DNA from: a virus
Length of the DNA: 52,770 nt
IMG/VR virus record: IMGVR_UViG_3300005288_000017
Span: 1-52,770 of that record
Reading direction: 5' to 3' (one strand)
The position numbers and the translations under genes are program-made. The stretch's first letter is position 1. Every line of letters begins with the position of its first letter. This document shows, piece by piece, positions 28,658 to 37,598 of the stretch. Below the pieces are notes generated by a model. That model searched no databases, was not told the origin of the DNA, and was given only the letters and a program-made list of their open reading frames with translations.

Positions 28658-28685
28658 ATCATAACAGATCAAGGGGTGAAGTCAA
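28658..28685 (-). promoter_or_regulatory. strong sigma70-type promoter, leftward
   Basis: Minus strand TTGACT (28685-28680), 16-bp spacer, TATGAT (28663-28658). It drives the operon that includes the EF-Ts-like gene. Confidence 0.7.
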
Positions 28686-28694
28686 GAGGGGATA

Positions 28695-28708
28695 GCGAAT
28701 AAATTCGC
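28695..28708. promoter_or_regulatory. inverted repeat between divergent promoters
   Basis: GCGAAT-AA-ATTCGC (28695-28708). GAATAAATT recurs at 28714-28722. Lying between the leftward and rightward promoters, it is a candidate operator for a regulator controlling both. Confidence 0.5.
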
Positions 28709-28766
28709 ATAGATGAGGAATAAATTTACTGGGATGGAGTGTAGGAGAATTTTGTTGGGAAGGTGC

Positions 28767-28794
28767 TTGACATAGCAAATTGAACGTGTAGAAT
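28767..28794 (+). promoter_or_regulatory. strong sigma70-type promoter, rightward
   Basis: TTGACA (28767-28772), 16-bp spacer, TAGAAT (28789-28794), 37 bp before the ATG at 28832. It should drive the replication block. Confidence 0.72.
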
Positions 28795-28831
28795 GTGACG
28801 TATTGAAAGCAAACCTAATGAGGAAACGGAC

Positions 28832-29122
28832 ATGCAAAACAAATGTGTTGTAAAGGTGCAAACAGAGGCGTATAAACGTGGTGACACGTATTTCTATGGG
28901 AAATCCATACGTGTCCTTCAGAAACTTACAACGTACGATCTACTGAAGGATGAATGTGATAATATTGGAATCTGTGATGGGCTGGAAAACATTATCAATT
29001 TACAGCAAGTGGAGGATGGTAAATACTATGTTGAAGCTGTTAACATTTCCAAAGATTGTGAGACAGGTTATATTGACGACTGGGACTTTAAGTTAGTGTC
29101 ATTTGATGGGGAAGTAAAATGA
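28832..29122 (+). CDS. hypothetical protein
   Basis: 96-residue unknown protein (MQNKCVVKVQTEAYK), first gene of the rightward block. GAGGAAAC precedes the ATG and the stop overlaps the next ATG. Confidence 0.74.
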   Translation: MQNKCVVKVQTEAYKRGDTYFYGKSIRVLQKLTTYDLLKDECDNIGICDGLENIINLQQVEDGKYYVEAVNISKDCETGYIDDWDFKLVSFDGEVK

Positions 29123-29328
29123 GCACATTTGGCGACGGAACATTTAGACAAGACGTCTACGAGCAGATTCAATATTACGTAGACTCACACAGCTTGAAAC
29201 CTTCTGAAGCTATCTCAGAGCTGATGGAGATTGTGCAATGGATGCTGATTATTAGCGACATTGAAGGTGAAGCATACGAACGTGGTAAGGAAGACGCTAA
29301 AGCTGAGACTCTTGCAAAGCTTAATTAA
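29119..29328 (+). CDS. small acidic helical protein
   Basis: 69-residue unknown protein (MSTFGDGTFRQDVYE), mostly helical, ending KAETLAKLN. GGGGAAG precedes the ATG, which overlaps the previous TGA. Confidence 0.7.
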   Translation: MSTFGDGTFRQDVYEQIQYYVDSHSLKPSEAISELMEIVQWMLIISDIEGEAYERGKEDAKAETLAKLN

Positions 29329-29354
29329 GCCATCAACCAAAAGGAGTAATAGAC

Positions 29355-29795
29355 ATGCGAAACAATATGCAAACATATCAAGACATCTTCGGCACTGAAA
29401 ACTGGAATGCTCATTTCTCAGGTGGGTTTAATTCTCGTGTGTTTGGTGATACACAAAGTCAAATGTTCCAAGGTCCGTATCGGTTTGAACGGCAACAAGG
29501 TTGGCGGCTGGCAGATGAGATGATCCGCGAAGGTAGAATTTACTTTACTCATCCGTTCCCGCATGGTAATTGTAAGTCGAAAGCTTTCACGTACGGTGGT
29601 ACATGGGCTTGTAATGATTGTAACAGAGATCATCTTGACAAACCTTGGTGGAATGTTAAAGTGTTCAAGGATGGAGAGGCATTCTGTGTAATCGGACAAG
29701 GCTTTGAGAATCTGCAAGAGTCTGACAATTACGCGTTCGGGACTACTAAAGAAGAAGCTCTTGAGAATTATTATCAACTCATGAAAGATGTCTAA
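29355..29795 (+). CDS. hypothetical protein with possible zinc site
   Basis: 146-residue unknown protein (MRNNMQTYQDIFGTE). HGNC (70-73) and CNDC (86-89) could together bind a zinc ion. The C-terminus is a strand-helix unit (GTTKEEALENYYQLM). AAAGGAG lies upstream. About 85 bp without a gene follow. Confidence 0.74.
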   Translation: MRNNMQTYQDIFGTENWNAHFSGGFNSRVFGDTQSQMFQGPYRFERQQGWRLADEMIREGRIYFTHPFPHGNCKSKAFTYGGTWACNDCNRDHLDKPWWNVKVFKDGEAFCVIGQGFENLQESDNYAFGTTKEEALENYYQLMKDV

Positions 29796-29881
29796 GCTCT
29801 CAATGTCATCGACATTTCGAAGAAACAATATACGTATAGGGTGTATGCAAGATTAATTTAAATATAGGGGTGGAGAGAAAG

Positions 29882-30133
29882 ATGAACGATTGCTATAAAG
29901 AATGGTATGAAGAGGCTATCATTGCTTCGAATGAGCTAGGTTTTGCTGGTATGTCGGCAGCAGATGTAATCAAGTATCTGGCGCATGAAGTTGAGGAGCT
30001 GAAGACATCAAACAATGTAAATGCTGAGGATTGCAATGAAGCTGAACAGATTTTACGAAACATTATTAAAGAGTGGAGTTGTTCGGGCGATGTCTTTGGT
30101 GCAATTCAACAAGCAAAGGAGTTTTTGAAATGA
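29882..30133 (+). CDS. hypothetical protein
   Basis: 83 residues from ATG 29882 (MNDCYKEWYEEAIIA), with GGAGAG upstream. Acidic and helical. The stop overlaps the next ATG at 30130. Confidence 0.7.
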   Translation: MNDCYKEWYEEAIIASNELGFAGMSAADVIKYLAHEVEELKTSNNVNAEDCNEAEQILRNIIKEWSCSGDVFGAIQQAKEFLK

Positions 30134-30711
30134 CTAACAAAATCGCAGCATACAAAGACCTACTGAAAGTGGTCAAGAAGCACTCTGAAGCGTTTGACCG
30201 TGAGAATGTCACATTGTCTCCAGAGCACCTTAAATCTGTTGTGCAAGCCATGGAAGTGAGTGACCGCTTCGGCATCCCGTTGCAAGGTATTCAATCTGGC
30301 ACACACCTTCGGGTAAAAAATGTCTATGACGATTGGACAGGGATCAGCCTGTTTGGCGAGAAACATGGTCGTACAATCGGCTGTCCAGATAATGGTAAGC
30401 AGCCTAAAGATGAATGGTTGTTCAAGATTAGCTTTCCTTGTGGTGCCTACACATTTGGTGGGGATGGTTTGTGGGATAGGAGCTATCCTAAGAAAACATT
30501 TGATGCATTCTTTGAAGAATTGAAGTCATATGGTACTGCATTCTCTGATACAATGAATAATGCTTTGTACTTTCGTGAAGACAATTCTAAAGCTGTGTAT
30601 GAGGCTTTCTGGAGTTTGTTCAATAAATATAAAACAATGGTTGCTGATGAGTTGAAAGAGCAACGTAAACAAGAGTTGGTTAAAGAGCTTGAAGCATTGG
30701 AGAGTAAATAA
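30130..30711 (+). CDS. hypothetical protein
   Basis: 193 residues from ATG 30130 (MTNKIAAYKDLLKVV), with AAAGGAG upstream. A central domain with GEKHGRTIGCPDNG and FPCGAYTFGG is followed by a long charged helix (ADELKEQRKQELVKE). No family recognised. The next ATG overlaps its TAA. Confidence 0.74.
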   Translation: MTNKIAAYKDLLKVVKKHSEAFDRENVTLSPEHLKSVVQAMEVSDRFGIPLQGIQSGTHLRVKNVYDDWTGISLFGEKHGRTIGCPDNGKQPKDEWLFKISFPCGAYTFGGDGLWDRSYPKKTFDAFFEELKSYGTAFSDTMNNALYFREDNSKAVYEAFWSLFNKYKTMVADELKEQRKQELVKELEALESK

Positions 30712-31682
30712 TGAAATACGTAAAGACAGTAGACGAAGCATTCGAATTCGTAAAAGGCTTGATGACAGCTTTGGAAAAGAAAGCAGAAAGTAACATTCCT
30801 TCTGTGATGAAGCTAAATAAAATCACAATGCCTTCTGTGGCTAATACATATGCAGCGAATGCTTTCAAATACGGAAGCAGCTATTATGAGCGGGATCCTA
30901 AGACTATTGAGGAAGTTGACACTAAACTTTCCCAGCTCCTTGAGAAAGCTGAAGTAGAACGTCTTAAAGTGGTAGCTGAACACGAAGTCAACCTTCCAGC
31001 GATTGAGAACAACCAGAAGGTACGTGAAAAGATCAGTCAGATTATGAAAGACATTGGTATTCCTAATAACTATTCTACATCTGAATTCAAGACTCAACGC
31101 TCACGCACAAAGACTACGACAACTCATTCTGCTGGATACCTTGGGGACTTGCAGCGCAATGTCCCTGTGAGCGACGAAAGTGAGCGTATGTTAACGCTAA
31201 TTAAGAGTGCTGTAGACTCGTTGAAGCGTCATGCAGACACACTCAAGGGTACGATCCGCAAAGAGCTACAAGAGGCAGAAAAGACCGAGAAAGCTAAGAA
31301 AGAAATCCTTGCTAAAGCGAGATTACAGGTTAAGTATAATCTTGATGAAGACTTTGAATGGTCTGATGTGTTGGAAGTGTTGGACAAGAAAGATAAATAC
31401 TTTATGCTTGCTCGTGCCGGTGAGGAGACGCGTGGATATTGGGGCGAAGGCTTCGGTAAAGTAGAATATGCACTAGATAAATTTGAAGTGCAGACTGAAG
31501 AAGACAAAGAAATTCACGAAGAGTATGATAGTATTCTCCAAGACCATAATAACGGTGATTGTGAAGATGGTCGAATCTTTAGAGACTGTGAATATAATTA
31601 CTCATTCTTGTACGGCAAAGTAAGTGAAGAAATCATGAAAGATTATGAAACTCTCAAGGAGTATTACAATGGCGACTATTGA
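30711..31682 (+). CDS. large hypothetical protein, helical
   Basis: 323 residues (MKYVKTVDEAFEFVK). A helical N-terminal half, a low-complexity Thr/Ser/Lys stretch (SRTKTTTTHSAG, near 130), a coiled coil (about 178-205) and an acidic C-terminus. No recognisable domain. Its position just upstream of the helicase suggests a replication-associated role, inferred only. Confidence 0.75.
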   Translation: MKYVKTVDEAFEFVKGLMTALEKKAESNIPSVMKLNKITMPSVANTYAANAFKYGSSYYERDPKTIEEVDTKLSQLLEKAEVERLKVVAEHEVNLPAIENNQKVREKISQIMKDIGIPNNYSTSEFKTQRSRTKTTTTHSAGYLGDLQRNVPVSDESERMLTLIKSAVDSLKRHADTLKGTIRKELQEAEKTEKAKKEILAKARLQVKYNLDEDFEWSDVLEVLDKKDKYFMLARAGEETRGYWGEGFGKVEYALDKFEVQTEEDKEIHEEYDSILQDHNNGDCEDGRIFRDCEYNYSFLYGKVSEEIMKDYETLKEYYNGDY

Positions 31683-31944
31683 TATCAAGAAAGGCTACAG
31701 ACACATCAGTCCCGAGGAACTTCGCTCATATGCTTATAGTGGGCATCTATGTTGCGGAAGTCTGGACATCTCCGATTTTCTAGAGCACATTTTTCAAGGC
31801 ATGATCTCTCAAGATGAGCTAGACAAAGCAATTGAAGAAGCTGAAAAGAATTGCGAATGTGATTGTAATAGTGATGGAGATGGGGTATATTTAAAGGATC
31901 AGGTGAAAAGGGCTATTAAGATTCTTGAAGATGGGTTGGAATAA
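31669..31944 (+). CDS. hypothetical protein
   Basis: 91 residues from ATG 31669 (MATIDIKKGYRHISP), with AAGGAG upstream, overlapping the previous gene by 14 bases. Cys residues cluster at CC (28-29) and CECDC (61-65). Helical, acidic. Confidence 0.7.
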   Translation: MATIDIKKGYRHISPEELRSYAYSGHLCCGSLDISDFLEHIFQGMISQDELDKAIEEAEKNCECDCNSDGDGVYLKDQVKRAIKILEDGLE

Positions 31945-31964
31945 TTGGGTTGAGGGAGAATGGT

Positions 31965-33611
31965 GTGAGTTATTTCAAAAAGCTAAAGGAGCGAGAAGTG
32001 GAAGTTTTTAATAAAGAAACAGTTGATGACGTTAAGAAGTATGCGTCTGTAGATGCACCTGAGCGTGGTATTCGTAAAGCTACGCTTGAGCGGTTTGGAG
32101 TGAAGGTTGCACTGTCTGAGAAAGATGGTAAGACACCAGAAGCTTTCTACTTTCCTTCATACAACCAGAAAGGGAAAGTTGTAGGCTATACAAAACAAGA
32201 TGTAACCAAAGGCAAGGACGAGAAAGGCCATTGGACTGCAATCGGCAGTGTTTCAATTAACAACAAACTCTTTGGGCAAGATGTCGCAGAGAATATTAAT
32301 CGTAAACGAACTAACCTTATCTGTACAGAAGGCCAATGGGACCACCTGAGTGTTTATCAGTCTCTTTGTGATAATGTAAAGGGTACAAAATACGAAGGTA
32401 TCGAACCGCTTGTAGTGTCTATCCCTCTTGGTACAGCTAATGCTGTGGAGGCTTTGCTTCACAATGAGTCTTACGTTTCATCTCACGATTCTTTGACTAT
32501 TTTCTTTGATGACGATTACTGCACACCAGCAGAAACCAAGAAAGGGGTTATGAAGGGCCATGAAGCCCGTGAAGCTGTTGCTAACGCTTTTGTTGGAACT
32601 GGCTTGTCGTTGATGACAGTATCGCCAGCAGATGGCTTGAAGGATGCTTCGGATTATCTACAGGCTGGTCGTAGTGAAGAGTTGGCAAAGCTTGTTCAGT
32701 TCGGTAAACGTGCATACTCCGCTGAAAAGATTGTCAAAGCTTCTGATATCAGTATTGAAGAGTTGCTTGAACCACGGCCAGAGGGTGTGTACGTTAACGA
32801 GTTTCCTAAGCTAATGGATAAGTTGCATGGTTTTCGTATGCGAGAGCTTGTCCTATTGACAAGTCCCAGCGGCGTTGGCAAATCCACTGTGACATCCATT
32901 TTTGCTAGTTCTTTTATGGAATCTGGTGAAAAACTTGGAATGATCTATTTGGAAGAATCAAACAAAGAGACAATGCAACGTTTGATTGCAGCTAAATTGA
33001 AAGTAAGTTATCTGAAGTTTAAAGACAAACCCCTTGAATGTGCAACATTGGAACAGATTACACAAGCCCGAAATGAAATTGTAGACAACGATTTGCTTGT
33101 TATGTTGGGGCACTTTGGCAGTCTGCCAGTTAGTGAACTAATGAACAAAGTAAAACATATGCACTTGGTTGAAGGGTGTAAATACATTCTTATTGACCAC
33201 TTGAGTATGGTTGTATCTGGAAGTCATGTAACAGATGAACGAAAAGAGCTTGATATTGTAATGACAGAACTAGCGGCTTTCTGTGCTGCAAATGATGTTT
33301 GCGTTATTGCAGTGTCTCACATTAACCGAAGTGCAGCAGAGCAATTCAAAGCACCAAAAGGCAATGAAGACAAACCGTTTTGGGTTAAGGTAACAAAGGA
33401 GATGATGCGGGGTAGTGCGGCTCTGGAACAATTGAGTTTTGTTATCATTGGTTTGGAACCACAGATTATGCCAGACCGCTCACGCGGTAATGTTCGACTA
33501 ACTGTTCTGAAGAATCGACCTTGGAGTTACTTGGGAGTTGCGGATGAATTTACTATTGATGAAAACACTTGGGCAGTGCTGCTTGCTCAGGAAGTTCCAG
33601 ATGACTTTTAA
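31965..33611 (+). CDS. primase/helicase, T7 gp4-like, without zinc finger
   Basis: About 548 residues. TOPRIM signatures (Glu122 in CTEGQWD, DDD at 182-184) are followed by a RecA/DnaB-type helicase domain with Walker A SPSGVGKST (300-308) and Walker B ILIDH. T7 gp4 unwinds DNA at the fork and primes lagging-strand synthesis. Here the N-terminal Cys4 zinc domain that reads priming sites in full-length gp4 is missing, as in the shorter gp4B helicase form. GTG 31965 after GGGAG and GTG 31998 after AAGGAG are both good starts. Followed by a homing endonuclease and the DNA polymerase. Confidence 0.9.
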   Translation: MSYFKKLKEREVEVFNKETVDDVKKYASVDAPERGIRKATLERFGVKVALSEKDGKTPEAFYFPSYNQKGKVVGYTKQDVTKGKDEKGHWTAIGSVSINNKLFGQDVAENINRKRTNLICTEGQWDHLSVYQSLCDNVKGTKYEGIEPLVVSIPLGTANAVEALLHNESYVSSHDSLTIFFDDDYCTPAETKKGVMKGHEAREAVANAFVGTGLSLMTVSPADGLKDASDYLQAGRSEELAKLVQFGKRAYSAEKIVKASDISIEELLEPRPEGVYVNEFPKLMDKLHGFRMRELVLLTSPSGVGKSTVTSIFASSFMESGEKLGMIYLEESNKETMQRLIAAKLKVSYLKFKDKPLECATLEQITQARNEIVDNDLLVMLGHFGSLPVSELMNKVKHMHLVEGCKYILIDHLSMVVSGSHVTDERKELDIVMTELAAFCAANDVCVIAVSHINRSAAEQFKAPKGNEDKPFWVKVTKEMMRGSAALEQLSFVIIGLEPQIMPDRSRGNVRLTVLKNRPWSYLGVADEFTIDENTWAVLLAQEVPDDF

Positions 33612-33623
33612 AATGGAGATAAC

Positions 33624-34469
33624 ATGAGATCAAAATCAGGAGACACCCTCGGTATAAAATATAACCGATTGACTCCAATTGAAATTGCAGGCAAAAATAA
33701 ACACTCTAAAACTTTAGTAAAGTGCCTATGTGACTGTGGGCAAGAATGTATTGTTATTGAGGCTAGAGTAAGGAACGGCCTCACACAATCTTGTGGTTGT
33801 TATAAGAATGAAACGACAAGTGCAAGAACCAAAATCGATATGACAGGACAAAAACTGGGCAGATTAACCTTTATTAAAGAGGTAGCCAAGCCAGAAGCAC
33901 TGAGTATACATTGGGAATGCTTGTGCGATTGTGGTAATACTGCTATAATTAATGGCACTCTTGCTAGGGTTGGACACACAATGTCGTGTGGGTGTCTAAA
34001 ACAAGAAAGGCTTCTTGCATCAGTCACTACTCACGGTAAATCTTCTGATCCTACTTATTTCCTGTGGAACGGGATGCACCAAAGATGCTACAATACTAAA
34101 CACCACTCCTACAAGAATTACGGAGAAAGGGGTATAAAGATTTGTGACCGCTGGCACGACTTCGAAAACTTCTATGAGGATATGGGAGACAAACCAGAAG
34201 GCTTATCGATTGAGAGATTAGATGTTAACGGTGATTATTGTCCTGAAAATTGCATATGGGACAATTCCAGTAATCAGGCGTTTAATATTAGACTGAGAAC
34301 AAACAATACTTCTGGCCGAACTGGTGTTACTCTAGACGAAGGTTTGTGGTTAGCACGAATTTGGAAAAATAAAATTTGTTATACGCTAGGACGATTTGAA
34401 AAATTTGAAGAAGCAGTCGCCGCTAGAGAAAAAGCCGAATTAGAATTATACGGATTTACCAAAGACTAG
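33624..34469 (+). CDS. free-standing homing endonuclease, HNH-like with AP2 domain
   Basis: 281 residues. Two Cys-rich repeats (CLCDCG with CGC, twice, in about 35-125) come first, then the HNH-like core with LSIERLDVNGDYCPENC, and a C-terminal AP2-type DNA-binding segment (NNTSGRTGV, LGRFEKFEEAVAA). Shared blocks (FYEDMGD, ENC, NNTSG-TGV) show it is a paralogue of the gene at 2307-3125. It separates helicase and polymerase genes without disrupting them. GGAGATAAC precedes the ATG. Confidence 0.86.
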   Translation: MRSKSGDTLGIKYNRLTPIEIAGKNKHSKTLVKCLCDCGQECIVIEARVRNGLTQSCGCYKNETTSARTKIDMTGQKLGRLTFIKEVAKPEALSIHWECLCDCGNTAIINGTLARVGHTMSCGCLKQERLLASVTTHGKSSDPTYFLWNGMHQRCYNTKHHSYKNYGERGIKICDRWHDFENFYEDMGDKPEGLSIERLDVNGDYCPENCIWDNSSNQAFNIRLRTNNTSGRTGVTLDEGLWLARIWKNKICYTLGRFEKFEEAVAAREKAELELYGFTKD

Positions 34470-34478
34470 GAGAAACAA

Positions 34479-36797
34479 ATGAAACGGGTTGTACTGGATA
34501 TTGAAGCTAATGATCTTTTGCAGAATGGTTTGGACTATTCGAAACTGCCGTACCGACTGAAAGACAACTTCAATGTCTGGTGTGTCGTATGTCGGGATAT
34601 TGATACTGATGAAGTTGCTACATTTGTAGGTGAGGTTGAAATTAAGACAAAGCTTAAACCTTATCTTCAAAATGTTACCGAAGTTATCGGCCATAATATT
34701 TCAATGTACGATTTACCTGTACTGAAGCTTTGGATGGGGCTTGAGTATCATATTGGCTATGTAGGAGAAACTTCCACATTATATGGTAGCCCCGTGGTCT
34801 TTTGGGACACTCTTGTACTCAGCTATTTACTTTATAGTGATACGGTTATCGGGCACAGTTTGGCGGCTTGGGGTGATCGTTTTGGTAATCCTAAAATTGA
34901 TTTCCATGATTTCTCCAAGTACTCTGAGGAAATGCTCACGTACTGTATTCAGGATACATCGAGTAACGCCACTTTGTTTTCTAAACAAATGGAAGAATAC
35001 GAAAGCTATAATTGGAAGACGGCCTATGCCCTTGAAAATAAGCTGGCAGACATCACTTTGTCACAGGAACTTTATGGTTTTAAATTCAACAAAGAGCTTG
35101 CTGAGCAATGTGTTGCTGAGCTGACAGAGCGTATGCGAGTTATCGCAGCTAATGTTGATCCCGTATTACCTGAAAAACCTTTGAATAAGGGGGAAGTAAA
35201 ACAGTATATCCCACCTAAAATTCAATTTAAGAAGTGTGGTAATATTTCTGCTGTTATGGAAAAATGGGTTGAAAAGCACAATGGCAAACTGCTTGAAGAA
35301 CGTAAGGTTGAGTTGTATGGTAATGTTTATGATCTACCCCTGAGTGAAGAACCTATTATCTCAACAGGGAAGGCAACCGTTGATGATGGAGAGCACATTA
35401 AATGGTACTTGCTGTCTATGAAATGGAATCCAAGTCAGTACAAAGAGCGTGACTTGACAGTTGACGCGAAGAAAAAGAAGCGAACTAAAGAAGACTTCTT
35501 GAAAACAGTTGATCGCTATGTTGAACAAACACTTACAGGGCCTTTTAAAGAGTGGCGACTGAAGCTCTTGGAAGTACGTGAGACCGAACTTAAGTCTTGG
35601 CTCTTAGCTAAGGACGCAGGGAAGCCTATTCGTGTTCCAACAGCACCCACACTTACAGTTGGTGTTGAAAAAGAAATCTGCCCTAATCTTTTAGCAATGG
35701 CACATAAATTCCCATTTGCTAGAGATGTCGTGGAATACTATACTTATAAACATCGTAAGAACTCCATTGCAGGTGGCTTGGATGAAGATGGTGAACCTAC
35801 AAGCGGCTTTCTGGTGCAAATGCGGGATGATGGACGTATTCCAACACCAGCAAATACTAACGGCACTAATACCGGAAGATACACCCATCGTGGTGTTTGC
35901 AATATCGCGAGGGTAACAAGCCTGTATGGACATGAAATGCGGAGTCTTTTTGGTGTAGATCGTGCAGCAAATCAAGTTCAGATGGGCTTTGACTTCTCAA
36001 GTCTAGAGGCACTTTGTAACGCACATTTTGTACTGAAAAAGAAGCCTACAGGTGATTTGGTATATCGGCATGGAGACGAGCTTGCAAAGACTCTGGTGTC
36101 TGAAAAACCCAACGATATCCATAGTGTCAACGCAAGAAAGATGGGTATTGACCGCTCTACTGCAAAGACTCTAGGATATTCCTTGATGTATGGTGCTCAA
36201 GCTGCTAAGATTTCCAAGAGCATGAGTATTCCAATGGGACGAGCAAAGCAATTGTTCGAAGATTACTGGGCTGCTGTACCGGCTCTCAAGCAATTGAAAG
36301 ACGCTCTTCAGAAGCACTGGGAAAGTAATAATAAGAAATTTGTTCAGGGGATTGATGGGCGTAAGGTGTATACTCGTTCTGCGCATAGCTGCATTAATGC
36401 AATTTTTCAAAATTGCGGTAGCCTTGCAGCAAAATATACGTTAGTATATATCCACCAAGAACTTGAGCGCTTGGATTTGTGGGGGAATGTGTTTGATCGG
36501 GATTTGCACAACAAGCCTTCGATTCAACAGATGATTGCCTACCACGATGAGGCACAATTTAGCTTGCATAAGAGTTTGGTTTCGTTTAAAGTATTCAAAT
36601 CAGAGGATGAAGCAAAAGCTGTGGTGACAAAAGATTCAAGCACTGTTGGGCACATTGGGGAAAACTATTTTGTTGCATTTAGTCCTATGTCTCAAGTGAT
36701 TAAGGACTCAATCAGCCAGACTGAGCAGCTTCTTAAGCTCAACGTAAACCTTGGTTTTGAGTGGGCTTGTGGTTCTACTTGGTCCGAGTGCCATTGA
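34479..36797 (+). CDS. DNA polymerase, family A (T7-like)
   Basis: 772 residues, near T7 gp5 in size (704). An N-terminal 3'-5' exonuclease domain starts with DIE (Asp7, Glu9). The polymerase domain has motif A DFSSLEA (Asp505), motif B RSTAKTLGYSLMYG (Arg559, Lys563) and motif C HDE (689-691). The motif B aromatic that decides dideoxynucleotide use appears as Tyr. It would replicate the genome with the helicase and ssDNA-binding protein encoded nearby. AGGAGAAAC precedes the ATG. Confidence 0.95.
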   Translation: MKRVVLDIEANDLLQNGLDYSKLPYRLKDNFNVWCVVCRDIDTDEVATFVGEVEIKTKLKPYLQNVTEVIGHNISMYDLPVLKLWMGLEYHIGYVGETSTLYGSPVVFWDTLVLSYLLYSDTVIGHSLAAWGDRFGNPKIDFHDFSKYSEEMLTYCIQDTSSNATLFSKQMEEYESYNWKTAYALENKLADITLSQELYGFKFNKELAEQCVAELTERMRVIAANVDPVLPEKPLNKGEVKQYIPPKIQFKKCGNISAVMEKWVEKHNGKLLEERKVELYGNVYDLPLSEEPIISTGKATVDDGEHIKWYLLSMKWNPSQYKERDLTVDAKKKKRTKEDFLKTVDRYVEQTLTGPFKEWRLKLLEVRETELKSWLLAKDAGKPIRVPTAPTLTVGVEKEICPNLLAMAHKFPFARDVVEYYTYKHRKNSIAGGLDEDGEPTSGFLVQMRDDGRIPTPANTNGTNTGRYTHRGVCNIARVTSLYGHEMRSLFGVDRAANQVQMGFDFSSLEALCNAHFVLKKKPTGDLVYRHGDELAKTLVSEKPNDIHSVNARKMGIDRSTAKTLGYSLMYGAQAAKISKSMSIPMGRAKQLFEDYWAAVPALKQLKDALQKHWESNNKKFVQGIDGRKVYTRSAHSCINAIFQNCGSLAAKYTLVYIHQELERLDLWGNVFDRDLHNKPSIQQMIAYHDEAQFSLHKSLVSFKVFKSEDEAKAVVTKDSSTVGHIGENYFVAFSPMSQVIKDSISQTEQLLKLNVNLGFEWACGSTWSECH

Positions 36798-36821
36798 GAT
36801 TCACTAAACCAAAAATATCGC

Positions 36822-36850
36822 TTGTAATGTCTGAATAAACGTGTCAGAAT
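36822..36850 (+). promoter_or_regulatory. possible sigma70-type promoter
   Basis: TTGTAA (36822-36827), 17-bp spacer, CAGAAT (36845-36850), in the 83-bp gap after the polymerase gene and 30 bp before the lipoprotein ATG. Confidence 0.45.
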
Positions 36851-36880
36851 AGATGTATCAAAATAAATGAGGAGAGAAAG

Positions 36881-37129
36881 ATGAAATACGCAATGATTGG
36901 ACTGTTCGCAATCTTCTTGACAGGCTGTTCTGATCCAGATGTGGCTACAAAAGCACTGAAAGGTGCAGGATACTCGGATATCAAGATTACTGGATTTGAT
37001 ATGTGGGCTTGTGGTAAGGATGATACATATTCCACAGGATTTACAGCAAAAGGTCCAACAGGTATTGAAGTAAGCGGAGCAGTGTGTTCTGGTCTGTTGT
37101 TTAAAAATGCAACTATTCGTTCTAACTGA
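36881..37129 (+). CDS. phage lipoprotein
   Basis: 82 residues. A signal peptide with lipobox LTGC (Cys16) is followed by a small domain of a type seen in other phages (DMWACGKDD, STGFTAKGPTG, SGAVCSGLLF). The two remaining Cys residues probably form a disulfide in the periplasm. GGAGAG precedes the ATG. A role in envelope modification or superinfection exclusion is possible but not shown. Confidence 0.8.
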   Translation: MKYAMIGLFAIFLTGCSDPDVATKALKGAGYSDIKITGFDMWACGKDDTYSTGFTAKGPTGIEVSGAVCSGLLFKNATIRSN

Positions 37130-37140
37130 GGAGAAATAAA

Positions 37141-37313
37141 ATGAAAACTATCTACACCTACCTGATTGCAGATGACAGCAATGTATACGCTGAAGGCATC
37201 TACGCGAGAATCTGCACGACAGTATCTCAAGGAAGTGAAAAGCAACTGGTAATAAATCTGTGAAAATCTTTCGTGAAGAATATGTACGACTTTCGTTTAC
37301 ACAGGTGCGATAA
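37141..37313 (+). pseudogene. small gene broken by two frameshifts
   Basis: ATG 37141 (after GAGGAG) gives MKTIYTYLIADDSNV and YAEGIYAR, then drifts out of frame. Sensible sequence continues in the next frame (SARQYLKEVKSN) and again in the third (TGNKSVKIFREEYVRL, then SFTQVR) to a TAA at 37311. The joins lie at GAGAATC (about 37208) and GCAACT (about 37244). Either one extra base or two missing bases at each would restore one protein of about 58 residues. The second option equals loss of one unit from a GA and an AC dinucleotide repeat. Confidence 0.65.
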
Positions 37314-37318
37314 GAAAC

Positions 37319-37555
37319 ATGGGTAAAATTACAGTAAAAACAAAAGAAAGTGCTGGACAAGTGTGTTACGAAACTGAGACAATCTACGAAAGCTCTGAAG
37401 ATTACTTCTTTATTGAGGAAGAGAAACGATCAGCTTTGAGCAAGAATATTCAAAGTTTTGTTGGTGGAATGTACCCTGACGGGTATAATGAAGAACCAGA
37501 GCCGATGGTTGCTGATGTAGTGGTGACTAAGAAAGCTAAAGAAACAAAACACTAA
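37319..37555 (+). CDS. hypothetical protein
   Basis: 78-residue unknown protein (MGKITVKTKESAGQV), N-terminal strands and a Pro/Val/Lys-rich tail. Weak ribosome site (GATAAG). It lies directly before the ssDNA-binding protein gene. Confidence 0.68.
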   Translation: MGKITVKTKESAGQVCYETETIYESSEDYFFIEEEKRSALSKNIQSFVGGMYPDGYNEEPEPMVADVVVTKKAKETKH

Positions 37556-37584
37556 AAGAATTTGTCTTAACAGACAGATATACC

Positions 37585-37598
37585 TCACAATATTGTGA
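37585..37598. promoter_or_regulatory. 14-bp palindrome upstream of the SSB gene
   Basis: TCACAATATTGTGA is a perfect palindrome. Its right half overlaps a possible -35 (TTGTGA), so it may be an operator for a dimeric repressor. Confidence 0.5.
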
